DNA from: Pseudoalteromonas shioyasakiensis
GTDB taxonomy: Bacteria; Pseudomonadota; Gammaproteobacteria; Enterobacterales; Alteromonadaceae
DNA: 64,000 bases
Reading direction: 5' to 3'
Assembly (NCBI RefSeq): GCF_019134595.1
Contig: NZ_CP077770.1
Span: 3,220,501 to 3,284,500 of the forward strand
Shown: piece after piece, positions 57,024-64,000 of the stretch
Layout: every line of letters starts with the position of its first letter
How positions within the stretch are numbered: the first letter of the stretch is position 1
Position numbers and translations under genes: made by a program
Notes under the pieces: generated by a model
Told to the model about the DNA's origin: nothing
The model's database searches: none
What the model saw: the letters and a program-made list of their open reading frames with translations, nothing else

Positions 57024-58073
57024 TTAAACAATCAGTTTTTGTTCTAAATCAACCTGTTGCCATAAATGTTTATGCAATTTATCCAGCTTTTCCCACTGTT
57101 TTTTTTGCAACCAATCAACCAAAGGTGCTGGATCACTCGGAAAATTGAGCTTTCTGTTCTGTGGAGATTGCAACCAATCATCCATCGCATTGGGGTTTAA
57201 ATAGCTCATGACATGGGCTACTCCCATCGATAAGAGCGTCTGTGCATTAATCCCCTGCTCAAACTGTTTACCAAGTGGTTTTAGTAAAAGTTTTTTACCC
57301 AGCTGCAATGCTTCACTTGCAAGTTCAAATCCGGCATTGCCAATTACGCCGCCAGCATTAGCAAGATCATTTAAAAAGCCAACACGTGACGGCGCTCGCA
57401 GATGAATATTTCCGATTGAACAATCTTGCGCATCAGGGTGATAACAGTAAAACTCACGCTCAGGAAAGTCTTTGAGGTAGTCGACCACACTGTCTAGGTC
57501 CTCAAAAGGTAGATACACCAACACCTTATTTTCGACCATCACTGGATTATCATGATGATGATTTGCAATAAATGGCGGAATGATGTTTTCTGCATAAGGT
57601 TGCCAATGCACCCCTAAATAAACGCTCGCTGGCGCATAGTTACGGATCAGCGCACGACGGAAAAAAGCTCGGCCAAACATCGGCACTTTATCAGATAAAA
57701 ACGCCGCTTGATGGCTCATACCAATAACAGGGATACCTTGCTGTTTAGCTGCCCATGCTGTAATTGGTTCAAAGTCATTAAACACTAAGTCATAATGACG
57801 TAAATCAAGGTTTTTTATATCTTTTATAAGCTGCAATGGGCGCGCATTTTTCAACGTTTTAAAGCTATCAACTTGCCCAGATTTGCTGGTAAACGACAAA
57901 CCTCGAAAAGCTCGGTAATCGGCAAAATCGTCCATATCAAAGTAGTCTTGTTCTTTACGACCCGAAAACACATAATCAACATCCACTCCTAATGCTTTAA
58001 AGGTCGTTGCCATCACTCGTGCGCGAGTAATATGGCCATTACCCGTACCTTGAATACCGTACAATATTCTCAT
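57024..58073 (-). CDS. Glycosyltransferase of the MJ1255/VC2487 type
   Basis: A 349-residue GT-B-like protein. The N-terminal ILYGIQGTGNGHITRA is the glycine-rich nucleotide-sugar/acceptor loop, and the C-terminal half has GNAGFELASEALQLGK typical of the donor site. It resembles a family of conserved glycosyltransferases of unknown product. ATG 58073 overlaps the PAP2 gene stop by 4 bases (ATGA) and is preferred over the longer frame. The pairing with a lipid phosphatase suggests glycolipid metabolism; this is inference. Confidence 0.78.
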   Translation of the reverse strand: MRILYGIQGTGNGHITRARVMATTFKALGVDVDYVFSGRKEQDYFDMDDFADYRAFRGLSFTSKSGQVDSFKTLKNARPLQLIKDIKNLDLRHYDLVFNDFEPITAWAAKQQGIPVIGMSHQAAFLSDKVPMFGRAFFRRALIRNYAPASVYLGVHWQPYAENIIPPFIANHHHDNPVMVENKVLVYLPFEDLDSVVDYLKDFPEREFYCYHPDAQDCSIGNIHLRAPSRVGFLNDLANAGGVIGNAGFELASEALQLGKKLLLKPLGKQFEQGINAQTLLSMGVAHVMSYLNPNAMDDWLQSPQNRKLNFPSDPAPLVDWLQKKQWEKLDKLHKHLWQQVDLEQKLIV

Positions 58074-58606
58074 ATAGACTCCACCACCATTACAGCTAAT
58101 ACTGCACAACTTGAACCCATCACTGCGCCAATCACCACATCAGCAGGGTAATGCACACCAATAATCACTCTCGATGCCGCAACCCCTGATGCCCACATTA
58201 GCCACAGCAAAGCAAATTCCGGAAAATAGATAGTCAAAATAGTTGCCACCACAAACGCTCCAGCACTATGCCCCGAAGGTAAACTAAATTGGTCGCTCGG
58301 CACTAAATAAGCACCTTGCACTAAACAGTCGCACGGTCTAACCCGCGCGATGCGCTTTTTAGCTAAAAAGTAAATAGGTCGCTCGATGGCAAAGCCCACT
58401 AATATACTCAGTGCCAGCTGTTGAAAGTGCAGCTGCTCGGTAAACCACCAAAAACCAAGAAACAACACCACATATAGCCCGCCATCGCCGCTTTTCGAAA
58501 AGCCAAGCGCTGATCTTCTAAGCCAAACTGGCGAAGCATCGTTAAACACGCTTAAAAACAGCTGTTCATCCACTTTTGCCAATTTAGTAAGTATGTTGTT
58601 TGCCAT
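58070..58606 (-). CDS. PAP2-family membrane phosphatase
   Basis: A 178-residue integral membrane protein with all three acid-phosphatase motifs: KKRIARVRP (KX6RP), PSGH, and SRVIIGVHYPAD (SRX5HX3D). It has about four to five transmembrane helices. Members dephosphorylate phosphatidate, phosphatidylglycerophosphate or undecaprenyl pyrophosphate. The exact substrate is not readable. It is co-translated with the following glycosyltransferase and divergent from rraA. Confidence 0.87.
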   Translation of the reverse strand: MANNILTKLAKVDEQLFLSVFNDASPVWLRRSALGFSKSGDGGLYVVLFLGFWWFTEQLHFQQLALSILVGFAIERPIYFLAKKRIARVRPCDCLVQGAYLVPSDQFSLPSGHSAGAFVVATILTIYFPEFALLWLMWASGVAASRVIIGVHYPADVVIGAVMGSSCAVLAVMVVESI

Positions 58607-58818
58607 GGTGAGCTCCTTGTCATACTTTGCGTCTAATTTTTATACTCATCTCAGCTTAGGCGTTAAAAATAACAATTAGGTGACGCTTTTGAGACACTAA
58701 TGTTGCGGTAACGAAATTCCTTTGATTTAAACCAATAATCCGCTATTAAGTCGTTGTTATTGAGTTGTATCAGGGTATACTGAGTACTAAACAGACAGTC
58801 TCTTTAGAGGATGAAAAA

Positions 58819-59316
58819 ATGGATTACAGCACTTCTGATTTATGCGACCACTTTCCAGATGTGGTTGATGTGCTCGAACCAATGTTTATCAATTTTGGTG
58901 GACGCCCAAGCTTTAGTGGTCGAGTAAAAACCGTTAAATGCTTTGAAAATAACGAGCTGATCCGCGAAATTTTATCAACCGATGGCACCGACAGCGTGTT
59001 ATTGATTGATGGTGGTGGCTCTACCCGACGCGCCCTTATTGATATAGAGCTGGCTGAAATCGCATTAGAAAACAACTGGCAAGGCATTATCGTTTACGGT
59101 GCCATTCGCCATGTTGATGAACTTGAAGAGCTAGACTTAGGCATTCAAGCAATTGCCTCTATTCCTGTTGCTGCCGATAGTGAAGGTGCAGGTGAAGACG
59201 GCATTGGCGTTAACTTCGCAGGCGTTTCTTTCTTTGATGACGACTTTGTTTACGCTGATAGCACCGGTATTATATTATCTGCTGAAGAATTAGAGTTAGA
59301 AATAATAGAAGACTAA
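58819..59316 (+). CDS. rraA: Regulator of ribonuclease activity A
   Basis: A 165-residue trimeric protein that binds RNase E and dampens its activity in E. coli. The start [30 protein letters not shown] and the [13 protein letters not shown] and YGAIRH motifs match RraA proper rather than generic aldolase-like relatives. ATG 58819 has TAGAGG 8 bases upstream and is preferred over the longer frame from 58765. A formimidoylglutamase homologue follows after 5 bases. In E. coli rraA follows hslVU-menA, so it has stayed in the neighbourhood. Confidence 0.95.
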   Translation: MDYSTSDLCDHFPDVVDVLEPMFINFGGRPSFSGRVKTVKCFENNELIREILSTDGTDSVLLIDGGGSTRRALIDIELAEIALENNWQGIIVYGAIRHVDELEELDLGIQAIASIPVAADSEGAGEDGIGVNFAGVSFFDDDFVYADSTGIILSAEELELEIIED

Positions 59317-59321
59317 TCTCG

Positions 59322-60371
59322 GTGACAAACTACCTTAAAATTTATGATGAAGCGGCGGTAAAGCACTTATGTACTCGCCGCGCTAACGAACTAAAAGCTT
59401 GGCAAGCCCTTGCCCTTCTCGACACTCAAGTTAACGCTCCACAAGCACTCATCGATGCAAAACAATTTGGTATTCGCTATGTTTTAGTTGGCGTATGTGA
59501 AGATATTGGTCCTCGCGCTAACTTAGGTAACGCTGGCTCAGGGCAAGCGTGGCAAGCATTTTTAAAGCGCTTTTTAAACCAAACGCATAACCAGTTTTTA
59601 AATCATGAGCGCGTGTTATTACTCGGCGAAGTTGCCCTTGATGACTTAAACCAACAAGCTGCTGACCTTGATAATAAAAACGACGCTGACTTAGCCAAAC
59701 TACGTGAATTATGCGCTGATATAGACACCCGCGTTGAGCAGGTGCTTGCGATGATTTTTGCAGCAGGCCTTGAGCCAATTGTAATCGGTGGCGGCCATAA
59801 CAACTGCTTAGGTATTTTACGTGCCCTTAGTAAGCAACATGGTAAACCAGTCAACGCTATCAACTTAGACCCTCATGCTGATTTCAGAGAGTGTGAAGGC
59901 CGTCATAGCGGCAATGGCTTTAGGTATGCGTACAGCGAAAACCACCTTGCTGACTATCATGTGATGGGGTTACACGAATTTAAAAATAACCAAGCGATTA
60001 TGGATGCCCTGACAAACGCAAACTTCACGTTTGATAGTTACCAAGACATTCAAGTACGTCGCAAAGTCGATTTATCTTCGGCATGTAAACACGCATTAGC
60101 TCAGTTTGATAATGCGCCACTTGGAGTCGAAGTCGACCTAGACAGCATCTCATTAATGCCGGTTAGTGCATACACCAATTGTGGCTTCAGTGTGAGTGAT
60201 GCCGAACACTTTGTGCATTTAGCTGCCAGCCAAACAACAGCTCGCTACCTCCACTTATGCGAAGGCGCCCCGTCGCAACACCCAGTTGGCTTAGAAGCAG
60301 GCATGAATGACGCAGGCCAAATAATCACCGCCCTAGTGAATGCGTATTTGCAAGCGAGAGAGGCAAGTTAG
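59322..60371 (+). CDS. hutG: Formimidoylglutamase (arginase/ureohydrolase family)
   Basis: A 349-residue binuclear-manganese ureohydrolase. Ligand motifs are GGGHNNCLG, NLDPHADFRECEGRHSG (DxHxD) and EVDLDS (DxD). In the histidine-degradation pathway HutG converts formiminoglutamate to glutamate and formamide. The substrate is inferred partly from hutI 2.2 kb away; another ureohydrolase activity is possible. The GTG start lies 5 bases after rraA with no good ribosome-binding site, suggesting coupling to rraA translation. An imperfect tandem repeat follows. Confidence 0.78.
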   Translation: MTNYLKIYDEAAVKHLCTRRANELKAWQALALLDTQVNAPQALIDAKQFGIRYVLVGVCEDIGPRANLGNAGSGQAWQAFLKRFLNQTHNQFLNHERVLLLGEVALDDLNQQAADLDNKNDADLAKLRELCADIDTRVEQVLAMIFAAGLEPIVIGGGHNNCLGILRALSKQHGKPVNAINLDPHADFRECEGRHSGNGFRYAYSENHLADYHVMGLHEFKNNQAIMDALTNANFTFDSYQDIQVRRKVDLSSACKHALAQFDNAPLGVEVDLDSISLMPVSAYTNCGFSVSDAEHFVHLAASQTTARYLHLCEGAPSQHPVGLEAGMNDAGQIITALVNAYLQAREAS

Positions 60372-60373
60372 AA

Positions 60374-60745
60374 AGAAGCGAGAAACGAGGTTACGACTGA
60401 TTTTTGTGGGGTGGGTTGAACGTAGCGATACTCAACACATAGAAGCGGTCAGCTCTGTGCCTTCAGCGATCAGACGCGCGAAACAAGTTTCACGCCTACC
60501 TGTAGCAGCGGCTTTATGCCGCGCCCCTTAAACTGGAAGCAAGATTCGAGACAAAGCGCGATGGAACGACTGTTTTTTGGGGAGGTCGGCTCGAACGAAG
60601 CGATACTCAACACATAGAAGCGGTCAGCTTTCAGCCTTCAGCTGTCAGACGCGCGAAACAAGTTTCACGCCTACCTGTAGCAGCGGCTTTATGCCGCGAC
60701 TCTTATGGGCAGTAAGGTTCGAGATAAAACGCGATGTAACGAGTC
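60374..60745. repeat. Imperfect tandem repeat with 175-bp period
   Basis: The best-conserved cores are 60418-60523 and 60593-60698: 106 bases each, exactly 175 apart, with six mismatches that I count. Weaker similarity extends on both sides, so there are about two full units plus the start of a third near 60725-60745. Each core ends in a GCGGC-TTTAT-GCCGC hairpin and contains GAACG[T/A]AGCGATACTCAACAC. No protein coding is apparent; short open frames across it are repeat artefacts. Confidence 0.85.
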
Positions 60746-60773
60746 AAGCAACTCACTAACTTCCAATCTGATA

Positions 60774-60794
60774 GCTGACGGCTGACGGCTGACG
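60774..60794. repeat. GCTGACG heptamer repeated three times
   Basis: Three perfect head-to-tail copies of GCTGACG, preceded by the related GATAGCTGACG, at the edge of the larger repeat region and about 10 bases before the end of the EAL gene. Confidence 0.8.
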
Positions 60795-60802
60795 GCTTTA
60801 AC

Positions 60803-62572
60803 TTACCCCTGATGCTCTAACCGCCATTGTTTTAACCACGACATCATGCCTACGCTGCTAAGCGGGTAATTAAAGTAATAACCCTGGGCGGCGTAGGTGT
60901 TCAACGACTTAACAAATTTAAGTTGCTCTAGTGTTTCTACCCCTTCACAAATCACCTTGGCATTATTTTGATTATGCATATCCACCATGCCAGAGACTAG
61001 GCTACGAACTTGGCTTTGATGGGCAAAATCAGCGGTTAGCGAAGCCGCTACTTTAATATACTCAACATTAAGATTAGGCAGCTTAGCAAGCCAAATAGGC
61101 GTATCGCCAAAGCCATCGATACACAGCTTAATACCAATACTATTTAGCCTTGCGACCATGGCTTTACCTTGGTCGTCTAGGCTCATAAATAGATCGAGCG
61201 GGCATTCTATGATTAAATCACCCGGCTCTAAGCGGTGCTCAGTCATAATGCGGTCAACAAATTCAATGAACTCTTCGTGCAGCATTTCTGGACCAAACAC
61301 GTTAATACTAAGTGGCAGTTCAATGCCTTCCATACGCAGTGCCATAGCAAGCTCAGCAGCACGTTCAATAACATATGCTGCCACAGGGTAACTTAGGCCT
61401 GCGACACGAATATCATCAATGAATTTGTTCGCCGAAAGAATGCCTTGTTTTGGATGCTGCCAACGTAGCAGCAATTCTAAAAACTCAATTTGCTCGTCGC
61501 TATTACGAATAACCGGCTGAAAATAAAGCTCAAGTTCGCTGGCAAAATCTAAGTGAGCTAATTCGCGTAGGCGTGCCTGTTGCTCTAGTTGCTCAATCAT
61601 CATTTGTGGGTGATAAGGCACAATTTCTCGCTCTGGGTTTGAATCAAGGGCAAGGTTGGCAAATGAAATTAGGTTCTCGAAGCTGTATTCAGGTTCGTCA
61701 CAGTTCACGTAACTGGCGCGTACTTTAACTTCAATCGTACAATTAGCAACGTTGAATGGCTTTAATGTGACTTGCCTAATTTGGCTGATCAGCTGCTCAT
61801 GAAGGTGTTTTTGCTCTTCGAGTGAGCAAATAAAGGCAAAGTTTAAGCCCCCTAAATGCGCCAGTTTTTCAGTATTTGCGGTGTTACCTGTCATACTCAG
61901 CACAGCATCAACACTGAGTTGCTGTTTAATACGTGTGGCCGATTGCGCTAATAATAAATCACCAAAGTCACGACCAATATGCTGGTTAACATCGTTAAAG
62001 CCTTCAAGGCGGATCATCACTAATGCACAATTTGCCGAATGCTCTTCAGCCCATGCAACAAAGCTATTTCTGAGCGCATTACGGTCTGGTAAACCAGTCA
62101 GTGGAGCAGCATCTAAATCATCGTTATGGAGCGGTTCTACTTCAACCTGCTCATCTTCTTCGGGCTCTTCGTAATTAAAAAATCCTGAGATAGATAAAAT
62201 AACTACCGAGAAAACAAGCCAATATAAGGCTGTATCGAGTAATAGGTGGGCAGAGTATAAAACCGCAAACGAAATAGCGGCAGAGACACTCAATATTATG
62301 GCAAACCAATTGGTGGTGCGAAATGCTTGCCATAAATGAAAGCATAAAGCTAAAGCAAGTAAGATCACCAGCCAAGGTAATCCTAAGCTTAAAATAGCTA
62401 AACCTAGTACGCCATTAACGACTAGGCTTAGTCTTAAAATAGGGTTTTGGGTTACGCATAGGGCACAGATCATTGCCATAAAAACGCTACCAGCTAAAAA
62501 CACTGGCACTACATCACTTGTTAAATTTACGAGTTGCGTGCTACTACTCGCTAAACTAAAAATCAATGACAT
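60803..62572 (-). CDS. Membrane protein with degenerate GGDEF and near-intact EAL domain
   Basis: About 589 residues. Five or so N-terminal transmembrane helices are followed by an acidic linker, then a GGDEF-type domain with GGLNF in place of GGDEF, then an EAL domain. In the latter the motif is ELLLRW, the metal Asn (INVFG), Glu (IIECPL), Lys (YIKVA) and late Glu (CEGVET) are kept. The DDFGTG segment is DGFGDT, losing one of the paired Asp residues. Cyclase activity is very unlikely and phosphodiesterase activity doubtful. ATG 62572 has TTTGGA upstream and is preferred over TTG 62581. It lies 28 bases after hutI. Confidence 0.78.
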   Translation of the reverse strand: MSLIFSLASSSTQLVNLTSDVVPVFLAGSVFMAMICALCVTQNPILRLSLVVNGVLGLAILSLGLPWLVILLALALCFHLWQAFRTTNWFAIILSVSAAISFAVLYSAHLLLDTALYWLVFSVVILSISGFFNYEEPEEDEQVEVEPLHNDDLDAAPLTGLPDRNALRNSFVAWAEEHSANCALVMIRLEGFNDVNQHIGRDFGDLLLAQSATRIKQQLSVDAVLSMTGNTANTEKLAHLGGLNFAFICSLEEQKHLHEQLISQIRQVTLKPFNVANCTIEVKVRASYVNCDEPEYSFENLISFANLALDSNPEREIVPYHPQMMIEQLEQQARLRELAHLDFASELELYFQPVIRNSDEQIEFLELLLRWQHPKQGILSANKFIDDIRVAGLSYPVAAYVIERAAELAMALRMEGIELPLSINVFGPEMLHEEFIEFVDRIMTEHRLEPGDLIIECPLDLFMSLDDQGKAMVARLNSIGIKLCIDGFGDTPIWLAKLPNLNVEYIKVAASLTADFAHQSQVRSLVSGMVDMHNQNNAKVICEGVETLEQLKFVKSLNTYAAQGYYFNYPLSSVGMMSWLKQWRLEHQG

Positions 62573-62600
62573 GTAATCCAAACTGCGTAATAAAACTTAT

Positions 62601-63842
62601 CTAACTAAGTCTACCCAAAATCCACAGATTTAACAGTTTATTTACGCCGAATTGGTAACTTAATTGTGCTGGGTGGGATATTTGCCAATGAGCAATATCA
62701 GCCCGAGCCCCCACTTTTAACACACCACGATCGTCAAGACCTAACGCACCCGCGGCGTTTCGTGTTACGCCAGCTAATGCTTGCTCTGGTGTCATACGGA
62801 AAATAGTGCACGCCATATTCATCATTAAGTGCAATGAACATAATGGTGAAGTTCCAGGGTTGAAGTCGGTTGAAATGGCGATCGGAACTTGGTACTGCTG
62901 GAGTAGTTCAATTGGCGGATACTTTGTTTCGCGTAAAAAGTAAAATGCACCTGGTAACAATACCGCCGCAGTGCCCGCTTTGGCCATTGCTTGAATGCCA
63001 GCTTCATCTAAGTGTTCAATATGATCTGCCGATAAGCCATTAAATTCTGCAACAAGCTCTGCGCCATGTTGATTAGATAGCTGCTCAGCGTGCAACTTAA
63101 CCGGTAAGTTGTGCTTTTTAGCCGCTTCAAAAACGCGACGAGTTTGCTCGTTGCTAAAGCCTACGTTTTCACAAAAAGCATCAACGGCATCAGCTAAATC
63201 AGCTTCAACAACACGGTCAAGCATCTCACCGCAAACAAGCTCTATGTACTCATCACTACGGCCTTTATATTCAGGCGGTAATGCATGCGCACCTAAAAAC
63301 GTGGTTTTAACATCAACCGGGTGATTTTCACCGAGTAAACGAGCTACTTCGAGTAGTTTAATTTCATTTTCGCAATCAAGACCATAGCCAGATTTAACCT
63401 CGACAGTTGTCACGCCTTCTGCGTATAACGCATTTAAGCGCTCTTTAGCACTAACAAACAATGTTTCGTGGTCGGCTTCGCGGGTTGCACGTACGGTGCT
63501 TGCAATACCGCCACCGTTTGCAGAGATTTGTTCGTAGCTAACACCTTGCAAACGCTGCTCGAACTCTTCTGCGCGGCTACCGGCAAACACTAAGTGAGTG
63601 TGACAATCAATCAACCCTGGTGTTAACCACTGCCCTTTAGCAGAGACAGTTGGCGTTGCTAACGCGTCAAATTTAGGTAAATCGGTTTGTGCACCTAACC
63701 AGGCAATTTTGCCATCTTTAACGGCAATCGCTGCATTTTCAATGGCGCCGTATGGTGCATCAACAGCAGGATCCATTGTGGCGATATTGGCATCTGTGAT
63801 CAGTAAATCCCAGAGCGCTTGATCATTGTTGGTTGTGTGCAT
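62601..63842 (-). CDS. hutI: Imidazolonepropionase
   Basis: Amidohydrolase of the histidine-utilisation pathway, converting 4-imidazolone-5-propanoate to N-formimino-L-glutamate. 413 residues, the usual length. Metal ligands HTHLVFAG and KLHAEQLS, plus ADHIEHLDE and [10 protein letters not shown], are all visible. It works just before HutG, encoded on the other strand nearby. A perfect GntR/HutC-type palindrome lies 77 bases upstream of the start. Confidence 0.97.
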   Translation of the reverse strand: MHTTNNDQALWDLLITDANIATMDPAVDAPYGAIENAAIAVKDGKIAWLGAQTDLPKFDALATPTVSAKGQWLTPGLIDCHTHLVFAGSRAEEFEQRLQGVSYEQISANGGGIASTVRATREADHETLFVSAKERLNALYAEGVTTVEVKSGYGLDCENEIKLLEVARLLGENHPVDVKTTFLGAHALPPEYKGRSDEYIELVCGEMLDRVVEADLADAVDAFCENVGFSNEQTRRVFEAAKKHNLPVKLHAEQLSNQHGAELVAEFNGLSADHIEHLDEAGIQAMAKAGTAAVLLPGAFYFLRETKYPPIELLQQYQVPIAISTDFNPGTSPLCSLHLMMNMACTIFRMTPEQALAGVTRNAAGALGLDDRGVLKVGARADIAHWQISHPAQLSYQFGVNKLLNLWILGRLS

Positions 63843-63918
63843 TTTTCACCTATCTTGATGCTTGCTAAAGGCTCAGTATGAGCCTAAATTTAAATTTGCT
63901 TAAAGTTTATCAACTCAT

Positions 63919-63932
63919 CTTGTATATACAAG
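63919..63932. promoter_or_regulatory. Candidate HutC operator
   Basis: CTTGTATATACAAG, a perfect 14-bp palindrome containing GTATATAC. It fits the GT-N-TA-N-AC pattern bound by HutC-subfamily GntR repressors, and lies 77 bases before hutI. HutC represses hut genes until urocanate is present. The hutC gene itself is not in the window. Confidence 0.65.
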
Positions 63933-64000
63933 GAAATTATGTCACCCTGTAACATATTGTTAACTTATAAATAAACTTTTCATAATGAGCGTCCCTAAGT

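Noticed and set aside
59322..60371. Apparent loss of a metal-binding Asp in the arginase-family protein
   Set aside because: Shifting the alignment by two residues places the VDLDS pair on the canonical DxD ligands, so the site appears intact.
60340..60759. Short plus-strand open frames after the formimidoylglutamase gene
   Set aside because: They run across the 175-bp repeat units, have no ribosome-binding site and mirror one another only because the DNA is repeated.

Overview
This window looks like a chromosomal segment of a marine gammaproteobacterium in the order Alteromonadales, most likely Pseudoalteromonas or a close relative. This is judged from protein sequences, moderate AT content and gene order, not from a database search. 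Most of it is conserved housekeeping DNA. I recognise about 54 protein-coding genes and no rRNA, tRNA, CRISPR array, prophage or insertion sequence.

Layout. Positions 1-4550: the 3'-truncated oligopeptidase gene prlC with a sigma-32-like promoter, glutathione reductase gor, a glutaredoxin-MauE fusion and a small lipoprotein. 4721-15234 (minus strand): an unusually tight run mreB-mreC-mreD-maf-rng-yhdP-nitrilase-tldD in which neighbours overlap or nearly touch. 15367-20254: a coiled-coil/PEGA/FGE-like secreted protein, a PLP-dependent deaminase/desulfhydrase homologue and a degenerate EAL protein. 20506-26648: yajR-ssb opposite uvrA, followed by an unrecognised membrane protein. 26663-28405: small secreted or membrane proteins and a TraB/GumN protein.

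28458-43230 is the classic gammaproteobacterial block mrcA / pilMNOPQ-aroK-aroB-damX-dam-rpe-gph-trpS, covering murein synthesis, type IV pili, shikimate pathway, division, DNA methylation and central metabolism. Two small genes are inserted between dam and rpe. 43314-54499 holds a second conserved neighbourhood: metB-metL opposite metJ with tandem met boxes, a malic enzyme, rpmE, priA, a short FtsN-like protein and hslVU. hslVU carries a sigma-32-like promoter and a leader stem-loop.

54570-64000: a DUF971 protein, an HBM-type chemoreceptor, a PAP2 phosphatase-glycosyltransferase pair, rraA with a formimidoylglutamase homologue, a 175-bp-period imperfect tandem repeat, a second degenerate GGDEF/EAL protein, and hutI with a HutC-like palindrome upstream.

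I found no clear undescribed multi-gene system. The items most worth a second look are the tandem intergenic repeat, the two met-box clusters, the hslVU leader, the HutC-like palindrome, the two probably inactive EAL proteins, the glutaredoxin-MauE fusion, and several very small secreted or membrane genes.
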